NCBI GenBank assembly: GCA_024231855.1
Contig: JAAEQD010000375.1
Location: forward strand, 1-64,000
Direction: 5' to 3'
DNA from: Candidatus Zixiibacteriota bacterium
Lineage (GTDB): Bacteria > Zixibacteria > MSB-5A5 > UBA10806 > 4484-95
Length of the DNA: 64,000 nt
Numbering within the stretch: the stretch's first letter is position 1; every line of letters starts with the position of its first letter. Below the pieces are notes generated by a model. That model saw nothing but the letters and a program-made list of their open reading frames with translations, was not told the origin of the DNA and made no database searches. The translations under genes were made by a program, and so were the position numbers. Positions 26,101-35,600 of this stretch are shown here, one piece after another.

Positions 26101-26897
26101 TGAAGAAGTATATTGACATATTGGTAATCCCGCAGGGTCAGCAGCCCTCTCACAGTTTTCGTTTAGCAGCCTGGCAGGTTAAAGGTTTAATTATATTTAT
26201 TGTCGCCTGGATGATATTATTATTGGGAGTAACCGTATTCTATGGTAGGTTAAGCGGGCAGGCGATTTCAGCGGAGTTACTTGAGGCGGAAAATGATAAA
26301 CTTCGCGACTATAATGCCAAGGTCGTTGAGATCGAAAAAAGTTATCGTCAGAACCTGGCGATCGTTTCCCGAATAGCCGAAATGGCCGGCGTGGAGATTG
26401 AAGATATCGATCGATCCCTGGGCAGTGTTTATGATTCGCTTCAAACCGATAGTACGGGGCGCGTAACAATAGCAGGCATGCAAGCCGATAAGGTGCCACT
26501 ATCGATAGGTGAACTGGAAAATATGAGAGTGCCCAGCGGCCGGCCTTTGTACGGTTGGATCACCCAGACATTTCATGTTGAAGAAGGTAAGGAGAAACAC
26601 GAAGGCATAGATATCGCGGTTAGAGAGGGAACGCCGGTAGTCACGACGGCTACCGGGTTGATAGAGTTTGCCGGCTGGGATAAGGATTTCGGCAACCTCA
26701 CGATTATCGACCATGGCAATAATTACAAAACTTATTACGGCCATAATCAGAAAATCATGGCCGGTAAAGGACAGAAAGTGTTTAAGGGAGATGTGATCGC
26801 CTTGTCGGGTAACACCGGGCATTCCTCGGCGCCGCACCTTCACTATGAAATAGTAGTTAACGGCGTTGCGGTTGACCCGTGGCCGTATCTTGATTAA
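26100..26897 (+). CDS. M23 peptidase with coiled-coil, membrane anchored
   Basis: 265 residues; a likely murein hydrolase or LytM factor. A membrane segment at about 27-50 is followed by a coiled coil (LLEAENDKLRDYNAKVVEIEK) and an M23 domain with all zinc-site parts: KHEGIDIAV, YYGHN and the H-x-H motif in APHLHYEIVVNG. It starts on the last base of parB, so it belongs to the par operon. The pairing with bactofilin just downstream is common, and bactofilin-M23 pairs shape the cell wall in several bacteria. Confidence 0.9.
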   Translation: MKKYIDILVIPQGQQPSHSFRLAAWQVKGLIIFIVAWMILLLGVTVFYGRLSGQAISAELLEAENDKLRDYNAKVVEIEKSYRQNLAIVSRIAEMAGVEIEDIDRSLGSVYDSLQTDSTGRVTIAGMQADKVPLSIGELENMRVPSGRPLYGWITQTFHVEEGKEKHEGIDIAVREGTPVVTTATGLIEFAGWDKDFGNLTIIDHGNNYKTYYGHNQKIMAGKGQKVFKGDVIALSGNTGHSSAPHLHYEIVVNGVAVDPWPYLD

Positions 26898-26923
26898 CAA
26901 AACCTCAGAGGGGATTCGTTATT

Positions 26924-27322
26924 ATGGCGGATAGAAACGCAAAGTATGAAGGTAAGCTGGAAACGATAATCGGCAAGGGCACGAAAATCGACGGCAGCAT
27001 GAAAATCGAAGGTTCGACTCGTATCGATGGTATCGTTATGGGTAAGCTCGAGTCCAACGATCTCGTAACAATCGGCCCGGAGGGCGAAGTGAAAGCCGAA
27101 GTAAAGGCCAAATCCATTATTGTCGGCGGCCGCGTTGAAGGTAACCTCGAGGCAACCGAAAAAATAGAATTGCAGTCGAAGTCTGAACTGCAGGGCAACC
27201 TGGTATCAAAATCATTATTGGTTGAACATGGCGCGATCTTTCATGGAAATGCCAATATGAAAGGAACAAGCTCGAATATGGCGGCCAAACCTATGCCCCC
27301 TATTCAACACGGAAAAAAATAA
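26924..27322 (+). CDS. Bactofilin
   Basis: 132 residues. It has the polymer-forming beta-helix (DUF583) pattern: TIIGKGTKIDGSMKIEGSTRIDG, then regular strands with Gly turns to about residue 110, and a disordered tail. Bactofilins polymerise without nucleotide at the membrane and often guide a neighbouring M23 peptidase, as is encoded here 26 bases upstream. Confidence 0.92.
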   Translation: MADRNAKYEGKLETIIGKGTKIDGSMKIEGSTRIDGIVMGKLESNDLVTIGPEGEVKAEVKAKSIIVGGRVEGNLEATEKIELQSKSELQGNLVSKSLLVEHGAIFHGNANMKGTSSNMAAKPMPPIQHGKK

Positions 27323-27353
27323 CAGTCTATATAGTCAGGGGGGCTGACTAAAT

Positions 27354-28040
27354 ATGGCCAGACCAACAATTATAGCTTTACTGCTTTTAGTATTGGGTTT
27401 TCTGTTATTAGCCTGGTTTTTATTTTTATTAATCAAGCGAATCTCATTTCATCCCGAAGCCGAATCAAGGAGGAAAACACCGGCAAGTGTCGGTTATTGG
27501 GGAATAACGATATCCGTAATAATGCTGGCGCTATCCTGGCTGCTATTCTGGACAGGCGGCCAATTAAAATCGTATAAGCCCTTTAATCCATCAAGCAGTA
27601 TAGGAACGGTTGAAGTGTGGTATGAGGGCGACCCGGTTAAAACATTAAAAGTGGAATTCTATTCGAATGGGGCCGATAGTTTGGCGGCACCGACATTATT
27701 TTATCTATCCGGCAATTCATTTTATTTAAAGGGACAAAGTATAAAAATTCCCGATTTACTCACCTACATTTTCAAATGGCAATATTATTATAAGATAACT
27801 GATTTTTACGGTGCTTTTGCCGGCCATAAACCGCCGGGTGTAGATGCTCCACTTCTAGCTCACCAGACAATCGGCAGCGGGTCTATTAAAATACATAGTC
27901 TGCCTGGATCAATCCCGCTTCTGGGGAAGAGTATTGAGACCTGTAATTTTGAAAGCAAAGTTGCTAAAATAAGCCGCCATAATAAATTCGACCTCATTTT
28001 AAGCGACAGCTGCAATGTTGTCTTAAAAGCTATCAAATAA
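27354..28040 (+). CDS. Membrane protein of unknown function
   Basis: 228 residues with two membrane segments near the N-terminus (about 5-27 and 47-68), followed by an extracytoplasmic domain of about 150 residues rich in beta strands. Residues 110-135 resemble a small ligand-binding or enzyme-like fold, but I recognise no family. It is the last gene of the parA-parB-M23-bactofilin series, so a role in cell envelope shape is possible by context only. Confidence 0.65.
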   Translation: MARPTIIALLLLVLGFLLLAWFLFLLIKRISFHPEAESRRKTPASVGYWGITISVIMLALSWLLFWTGGQLKSYKPFNPSSSIGTVEVWYEGDPVKTLKVEFYSNGADSLAAPTLFYLSGNSFYLKGQSIKIPDLLTYIFKWQYYYKITDFYGAFAGHKPPGVDAPLLAHQTIGSGSIKIHSLPGSIPLLGKSIETCNFESKVAKISRHNKFDLILSDSCNVVLKAIK

Positions 28041-28515
28041 TTGACAGAAATCAGAATAAGCCGACTATCTTGACCTCTCCATTTTGCCTAGCTATATGCA
28101 TTGCATTGCCTTTATTTTTACTTGCAATTATTTTCACACGAAGTATATATCTCCTTTTCCAGCAAAATAGTTCAAATTGATTGAATTTTTAAGAGTTGTG
28201 TTAATAATTCCTTATGTTTTATTGTATAACATTAGTGTGGTTTTATAACAGTGTTATTATTGACACATCAACATATTATAGTTATCGTATTATAATTTAA
28301 TAAGTTATCGATATTTCCCGGTAGTTGTTTATAATAACAACACCCATTAAGGCTATACGTGTTCTTGCTTTTCATAAGTCATTGATATATATTGTGAATA
28401 ATTACCAAAAGGTTGTTGGTTTAGGGCATGCTTTTTGCCAATTTTAGGGTTGTTAATGTTATGATGGAAAATGTCAAAAAAGATAGGTTTATGTTAACCA
28501 AGAAAAGGAGAAGTA
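28041..28515. other. 475-base AT-rich gap before the subtilisin-type protease
   Basis: No gene seen. It holds promoter-like pairs (TTGACC at 28070-28075 with TATATG at 28093-28098) and GTTGTT/AACAAC arms flanking TATAAT at 28324-28341. AAAAGGAGAAG lies just before the protease ATG. A long leader with regulation is possible. Confidence 0.4.
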
Positions 28516-31500
28516 ATGAACAAAGCTAAGGTACTGTGCATGTTGCTGGTATTGGTGTTGTCACCGGCAATCTGGTCAGGCCAAATCACCCCCTACCTTG
28601 CCGATTATTTGCAGGGTATGACCACCGACAATGAGGTTGAAGTCGTCGTGATGTTCGAAAATCAGGCGGATATCGAAACCTTAAACAGACAATTGAAAAT
28701 TGAAAGAGCCACTCTTGCCGAACGCAATAAGCGGGTCGTGGAAGCCCTTCAACAAGTTGCCGGCGAGACTCAACCGGCAATGTCGGCTTATTTAGACAAC
28801 CTTCAGGCTCAAAACATGATTAACGATTACAGACTGCTCTGGATTAGCAATATGGCAATTGTTAAATCATCTCCCGCCGGCGTATATGAGATGGCTACGC
28901 AATCATCAATCGCTGATATATATTATAGCTATCCGATTGAAGGCGATAAGCCACTAGATGTAAATTCGGAACCATCATTGATAGCTAACCATGAGCAAGG
29001 CCTTGACCGGATCAATGCTCCGTTAGCCTGGTCCGCCGGTTTTACCGGTGAAGGTCGGGTAGTGGCCAACATGGATACCGGCGTTGACGGCTATCATCCC
29101 GCTTTGGCAGAACGTTTTCGCGGCGATGTAAACGAAGACGGCCTCGTTGATGAGAGCTGGTACGACCCGTATGCCGGTTGGACCTACCCTCAGGATTCAG
29201 GATCTCATGGCACTCATACACTGGGTACAATCTGTGGCCGTACGGAATCTGGAAGCGATACGATCGGTGTCGCCATTGACGCCCAATGGATAGCGGCAGC
29301 CCCGATTGATCGCGGCGGCGGCATTTCAGGTACTATTGCCGATGCAATCTTATCGTTCCAGTGGTTCGCGGATCCCGACGGCGATCCATCCAACCAGGAC
29401 AATCCCGATGTAGTCGGCAACTCCTGGGGTATTCCCGATGGCGCCGGCTATCCCGATTGCGATGAATCTTTCTGGGTAGTAATCGACAACCTCGAAGCGG
29501 CCGGTACTGTGGTAGTTTTCTCGGCCGGTAACGAAGGCTCGAGCGGCTTGCGTTCCCCGGCCGACAGGGCGACTACAAGATATAACTGTTTCTCGGTTGG
29601 CGCCGTTGATGGCGCCAATGATAATTTACCGCCGGCTTATTTCACCGCGCTAGGCCCAACAGAATGTGCCTCCGGCGATTTGGCTATTAAACCGGAAATT
29701 ACTGCTCCCGGCGTTAACGTCAGAAGTTCAGTTCCGGGTGGCGGCTATTCAACCATGAGCGGAACATCGATGTCATCTCCGCACGTATCGGGCGCGGTGG
29801 CTTTGGTTCGCCAGGCGAATCCCAACCTCGATGTCGATGCGATTAAAGACATCCTGATGTCCACCGCTATCGATCTGCCGTTTAGCAATCCCGATGGTGA
29901 AGACAATACATATGGCCACGGTATAATGGATGTTTACCAGGCTTGCCTGTGGGCCCAGGGATTCGGCTATGCCGCCGGTGTCGTATATAATGAGGACGAA
30001 CAAACCATCGAAGGCGCTCGTGTGCAGGTTGATGGTTCACCGCAGTTCGCCTTAACAGACAGTGAAGGCGCGTACCTGTTTGGCTTACTCGCCGATACTA
30101 CATATTCGTTGACCGCGTCATATTTCGGTCATATCTCTGAATCGGCTGAAGTCACCATCGAAACCGATGAGACTACTGTTCAGGATTTCTATCTTGATTT
30201 CGCCGAGAATGGTGTCGTGCATGGTTACGTAACCGATCTCGATGAGATTGCTATAGAGGGCGCGATGGTTAGCGCTCAGGGCATGCCCTTAGATCCGGTT
30301 TATACTAATGGCGATGGCTATTATATCATGGATAATATTCCCGGCGGCGCTGAATACACTATTGGTGCCGCTGCTCCCGGCTACGGCTACGACTATGAAG
30401 TAGTTACCGTGCCGGTTGACGATACCGTTGAAGTGAACCTCATGCTGCAAGAGCTGGAATCATTTGAGTTCAATAACGCCGGTTGGGAAGGCGATGATAT
30501 CTGGGAATGGGGCGAACCCTATTCCGGTCCCGGCGGCGCTTATGACGGTATTAAAGTCTGGGGTACGGTGCTGGGCGGAGAATATCCCAACAGCGCCGAC
30601 GCCTCTTTGATAACAACTTACTATGAAATCACCGATGAAGATGCCAGTTTCACTTTCTATCACTGGTATAATATCGAAAACAGCTGGGATGGCGGTAACG
30701 TTTCGATTTCGACCGATGGCGGAACTACCTGGACAATCATCTATCCCGACGCCGGCTATCCTGATGACAGTATTGTCGGTCTTGACGGCGAACCCGGTTT
30801 CACTGATGAATCCGGCGACTGGCAGCAGGCCGTATTCACCATTCCCGGCTATGTCGGAGAGATGGTGAAATTCAAACTCCGTTTCGGTTCAGATAGTTCG
30901 ATTATGCGCGATGGCTGGTACATTGACGGCGTTGTTGTAAACGGCGCGATTAACTGGGGCGCGCTTGATCCGGAAATCGTAGTGGAACCGACATCATTAA
31001 GCGCTACGCTCGACCTCGGTGATTCCGAAGTCCAGAATCTGACTATTTCCAACGTCGGCGAAGGTATTCTCAGCTTCGAGGCGGCCGCGCTTACCGATGA
31101 CGGGCTACTGTCGATCAACCCGGGGAACGGTTACCCTGTCTCCGAAGATGATCAATATATCGAAAAAGAAGAGCGCGACGGACTGGTATATTACAACTAC
31201 GTTGGCCCAAAATCGGCCAATACCCCATCGAATGGCGGCGGCGTTATCACCGACTTTGGCGGTCCGGATGAATATGGCTACAGATGGACAGACTCCAATG
31301 AGCCGGATGGACCGCACTATGACTGGATCGATATCACCGGTATCGGTACACCTATTACCGGTCACGCCGATGATTCGAATGTCGGTCCTTTCGATATCGG
31401 CTTCGAGTTCCCGTTCTATGGCAATATATTCACTACCTTCAATTCCTGCAGCAACGGCTGGATTTCATTCACCGCGACTAATACCGATTTCTCAAACGAT

Positions 31501-32328
31501 CCGATCCCTTACGATTTAGAGCCTAACAACCTGTTAGCTATATTCTGGGATGACTTGAACTTCAATGATGGTGGCGAAGCTTATTTCTACACCAACTATG
31601 AAGATACTCTGATCGTGTCCTATATAAGCGTTGCCCATTTTAGTGTAGGCGGACCCTATACTTTCCAGGCAATTCTTACAGCCGATGGCGATATCGTTTA
31701 TCAATATGCTGAAATCAACGATCCCTTTGATTCACATACTATCGGTATTGAGGATGAATTCGGCATGATCGGCCTTCAGGTTATTAATGAAGCGCCGTAT
31801 ATCGCCAATGAAATGGCTGTTAAAATAAATCATCCGGTATTCTGGTTGACAGTCTCCCCCTCGGGCGGCACTGTCGCTCCGGACGCCTCAACCGATTTGA
31901 GTGTCACCTTTGATGCTTCTGAGGTTGGCGAAGGCCAATATACCGGCGAGATCAGGATCACATCCAATGACCTTGACAATCCCGTAGTGTCTATCCCCTG
32001 TACCTTGACTGTTGACCCGACCGGCATAGAAGATGAGACTGCGATTCCGACTGCTTTTGCCCTGAACCAGAACTACCCGAATCCGTTTAACCCTTCGACG
32101 GACATCTCTTTCGGCTTGCCGGCTTCAGGCCAGGTTACTCTTGAGGTCTATGACATAATGGGCCGCATGGTAGCGACACTGGTGGATGGCCATCTTGCCG
32201 CTGGTATTCATAATATAACCTGGGAAGGCGTAAACAGTAACGGTGAACAAGTCAGCACCGGTATGTATTTCTACAAGTTGACCCAGGGTGACAATGTCAC
32301 AACCAAGAAAATGATGATGCTTAAATAG
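28516..32328 (+). CDS. Secreted subtilisin-type (S8) protease with T9SS-like C-terminal domain
   Basis: 1270 residues. Signal peptide 1-21, then an inhibitor I9-like propeptide to about 155. The S8 catalytic domain has Asp in ANMDTGVD (near 186), His in SHGTHTLG (near 232) and Ser in SGTSMSSPHVSG (near 416). Two carboxypeptidase-regulatory-like domains follow (about 490-640), then a MAM/immune-inhibitor-type domain opening LESFEFNNAGW (about 645-810), an HYDIN-like strand region, a nidogen-type domain (about 915-1100), a second abnormal-spindle-type domain, and a sorting domain from FALNQNYPNPFNP to KKMMMLK. That ending marks T9SS cargo in the FCB group. From about residue 645 it is parallel to the C25 protease that follows. 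Extracellular protein degradation is the likely role. Confidence 0.92.
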   Translation: MNKAKVLCMLLVLVLSPAIWSGQITPYLADYLQGMTTDNEVEVVVMFENQADIETLNRQLKIERATLAERNKRVVEALQQVAGETQPAMSAYLDNLQAQNMINDYRLLWISNMAIVKSSPAGVYEMATQSSIADIYYSYPIEGDKPLDVNSEPSLIANHEQGLDRINAPLAWSAGFTGEGRVVANMDTGVDGYHPALAERFRGDVNEDGLVDESWYDPYAGWTYPQDSGSHGTHTLGTICGRTESGSDTIGVAIDAQWIAAAPIDRGGGISGTIADAILSFQWFADPDGDPSNQDNPDVVGNSWGIPDGAGYPDCDESFWVVIDNLEAAGTVVVFSAGNEGSSGLRSPADRATTRYNCFSVGAVDGANDNLPPAYFTALGPTECASGDLAIKPEITAPGVNVRSSVPGGGYSTMSGTSMSSPHVSGAVALVRQANPNLDVDAIKDILMSTAIDLPFSNPDGEDNTYGHGIMDVYQACLWAQGFGYAAGVVYNEDEQTIEGARVQVDGSPQFALTDSEGAYLFGLLADTTYSLTASYFGHISESAEVTIETDETTVQDFYLDFAENGVVHGYVTDLDEIAIEGAMVSAQGMPLDPVYTNGDGYYIMDNIPGGAEYTIGAAAPGYGYDYEVVTVPVDDTVEVNLMLQELESFEFNNAGWEGDDIWEWGEPYSGPGGAYDGIKVWGTVLGGEYPNSADASLITTYYEITDEDASFTFYHWYNIENSWDGGNVSISTDGGTTWTIIYPDAGYPDDSIVGLDGEPGFTDESGDWQQAVFTIPGYVGEMVKFKLRFGSDSSIMRDGWYIDGVVVNGAINWGALDPEIVVEPTSLSATLDLGDSEVQNLTISNVGEGILSFEAAALTDDGLLSINPGNGYPVSEDDQYIEKEERDGLVYYNYVGPKSANTPSNGGGVITDFGGPDEYGYRWTDSNEPDGPHYDWIDITGIGTPITGHADDSNVGPFDIGFEFPFYGNIFTTFNSCSNGWISFTATNTDFSNDPIPYDLEPNNLLAIFWDDLNFNDGGEAYFYTNYEDTLIVSYISVAHFSVGGPYTFQAILTADGDIVYQYAEINDPFDSHTIGIEDEFGMIGLQVINEAPYIANEMAVKINHPVFWLTVSPSGGTVAPDASTDLSVTFDASEVGEGQYTGEIRITSNDLDNPVVSIPCTLTVDPTGIEDETAIPTAFALNQNYPNPFNPSTDISFGLPASGQVTLEVYDIMGRMVATLVDGHLAAGIHNITWEGVNSNGEQVSTGMYFYKLTQGDNVTTKKMMMLK

Positions 32329-32352
32329 TTTAGCGCTGATTCGATAAGTAAG

Positions 32353-32382
32353 AAGGGCGTCCAAATGGGCGCCCTTTTTTAT
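32353..32382 (+). terminator. Rho-independent terminator of the S8 protease gene
   Basis: A 10-base-pair stem (AAGGGCGTCC with GGGCGCCCTT, one G-U pair), a 4-base loop and a T-run. It starts 24 bases after the stop codon. Confidence 0.9.
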
Positions 32383-32661
32383 TTCAGCCTAACAGATTAT
32401 TTTAAGTACTTTTTGATCTACTTTGTTAAATATAGATTGCGTTTATCGAAAAATATGTTAAATTATGTATGAAACAAACTTATTTGGCCAATATGGCTAC
32501 AAAGACAATCTAGCTTAACAGCAGCTTGGCTGGGGGGAACCGGTTAGGAAAGGACAGATAATAGGGCTTCACTTTTGTCCTGTTCGGCTAAGGGTTTATA
32601 AACCATTTAGCTCATATTAAGTGGGAGATAATAAATAACCGCCTAAAATAGAAAGGGTCGT
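32383..32661. other. Leader region before the C25 protease
   Basis: No gene. From 32520 it is G-rich, and AGGACA and TGTCCT near 32555 and 32577 can pair across about 20 bases. I do not recognise a riboswitch class. Confidence 0.35.
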
Positions 32662-35600
32662 ATGCAACGTTTACTAACAATTCTCGCGATGGTATTACTG
32701 GTGGCCTCGTTAACCACGGCTGCCCAGCGTGTAGAATTAGGGACAACAAGCGACGATGTTAAGGTTATCGTTCTGGAATCTAACGATACGCGCACTATCG
32801 TAAAATTCGAGGTTGGCGCCTTTACAAAAGCATCCGTCGATCTGTCGGGAGAAACATACTTCAATATTAACCTGGACAGCGAAGGTGTGCTATTAATCAA
32901 AGGCGAACCGGCTTTACCCCGTGTCTGCCGCAGTATTATTATACCCGATGATGCCAGGATGGAAATCAAAGTGCTGGATTCTGAGTATCGTGATTTTAAC
33001 GACTACCAGATCGCGCCATCCAAGGGCAACCTCAGCAGATCCGTAGACCCATCGACTATTCCCTACGAATTCGGCCCTGTTTATAACGCCGACAACTGGT
33101 ACCCATCACAGTTAGCGTCGATTCGCGATCCCTTTATCATTCGGGATATTCGCGGTATAGTAACCGAGATTTATCCTTTCCGTTATAACCCATCGAATAA
33201 TATTCTCCGCGTTTACACATCCATAACGGTTGAAATCAGCAATGCCGGTCCGGGCGAGGTCAACGTCCTTCGGCGCGATGAAAGCCTTGCGAAGATAAAT
33301 CCTGAATTCAACTTCATCTATCAGCAGAGATTTATCAATTATAATCAAAGCCTGTTGCTGTATACTCCGGTTGAGGAAGTTGGCGACATGCTGGTGATCA
33401 CCCATGACGCGTTTCGCGAAGCAATAATGCCCTTTGCCGATTGGAAAAGGCAAAAAGGGATAAAGACCACGGTTGTGAATGTATCCGATATCGGCAACAA
33501 CGCGAATAGTATAGCCGGTTTTATCCAGTCATTTTACGACTCGTCTGACCTGGCTTTCGTGCTTTTAGTCGGTGACGCTTCACAGGTGGCGCCGCCCTAT
33601 GCCTCGGGTGGCGCGTCGGATCCCTCCTACGCCAAACTTGCCGGCGGCGACGATTACCCCGATATCTTTGTCGGACGTTTCTCCGCCGAGGAAGTTGCCC
33701 ATGTGGAAACCCAGGTCACCCGAAGTGTAGAATATGAAATGACACCTCAAACATCTGCCGACTGGTATCACAAAGCTACCGGTATAGCTTCCGATGAAGG
33801 CCCAGGCCATAATGGCGAATATGATTATCAGCACATAGATAATATCCGGGCGGATTTACTCGATTATAATTACACCGAAGTCGACCAGATTTACGATCCG
33901 GGCGCGTCCGCCACGCAAGTCGCGCAGGCTCTGGATGAGGGGCGAGGTTTTATAAATTATTGCGGGCACGGTTATATCGAAACCTGGAGTACTACCGGTT
34001 TCAATAACGGCCATGTGAACGCCCTGCAAAACGACAACAAGTTACCCTTTATAATAAGCGTTGCTTGTAATAACGGCGAATTCGATAATTACACATGTTT
34101 TGCCGAGGCCTGGACGAGGGCTACTCATGATGGCGAACCCACCGGAGCCATTGCCACTTATATGTCTTCAATCAGCCAGTCATGGAACCCGCCGATGTGG
34201 GCGCAGGACGAAGCCACCGATTTATTAGTGGCAGAGTCCAAAATCACATTTGGTGGAATCTGTTATAACGGTTCATGCCGGACGATCGAGGTGGAGGGTA
34301 GCGACGGAGTCGAAATTTACGACACCTGGAATATATTCGGCGACCCATCAATTATGATGTATACCGATACCCCGTCAACAATGACCGTTGACCATGGTGA
34401 AGCGATTATTTTCACCGCTACCCAGTTTATTGTTTCCGCGCCCGCTACTGAAGGCACTTTATGCGCGTTGTATCATGACAGGATTTTGTACGGTTCGGCT
34501 TATACCGATGATAGCGGCACGGCCACCATCGAAATCGAACAAGCGCTACCGGTCGGCGAGATGATGAGCCTGACGGTAACATGTTATAACCGTGCGCCAT
34601 ACTTCGGCAGTGTAACGGCAATCTCGCCGGATGGACCATATGTTGTATTCGATGAATGCGCGGTTAATGATGAAGCCGGTAATAATGATGGCCTGATCGA
34701 TTACGGCGAAAGCATTCTTCTGGATATGCAGCTTATGAATGTCGGACCCGATACGGCACTTGATATAGTGGCCGATTTAAGTTCTGAAGATGAATATGTG
34801 ACAATCACCGATGATATAGCTGTATTTGGAGATATCGCGGGCGATTTCGGGTATATCAATGTTGAGGACGCTTTCGGGTTTGACGTTTCCAACCAGGCTC
34901 CCGACGGTCGTGTAATCAGTTTTAGCCTGACCGTAACTGACGACTTGAATGAATGGGAAAGCTCGTTCAGCTTACCGGTGCACGCCCCGGTGATTGGTTT
35001 CGTTGATGTCGTTTTTGTTGAAAGCAACGGCAATGATAACGGCATATTCGAGGCCGGCGAAACGATTGATATTACAGCCACTTTAAGGAACACCGGCTCA
35101 TCCATGGCTATAAACGTCGACGGTACGATATCATCGGATGATGACTATATTACAATCGATGATAACAATTCGGTGTTTGGCGATATCGGGCCCGACGAGA
35201 GCGGCAATAATTCGGACAACACTTTCGTTGTCACCGCCGAGGATGATTTGCCGGCCGGCCATTCGGTTCTTCTGGATCTGGCCATAGAGGTTGATGGCGG
35301 TTATACGACCGAATTACAGTTCACAATCCGGGCGATGGAATCGTTCGAATACAACGATGGCGGCTGGACAGGCCAGGGCGCCTGGCAATGGGGTCAACCG
35401 ACTTCCGGACCCGGCGGCGCTTACGACGGTCTCAGTCTTTGGGGCACGATCCTGGGCGGCGACTATCCTAACAATGCCAACGACGGCCTGATGACTACTT
35501 ATTACACGATCACCAACTCCGGCGCCTATATATCATTTTGGCACTGGTACGATATCGAATCCGGCTATGACGGCGGCAACCTGAAAATCACTACCGATGG

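Noticed and set aside
32520..32661. Riboswitch before the C25 protease
   Set aside because: G-rich and partly foldable, but does not match the c-di-GMP, cobalamin or SAM classes I checked by eye.
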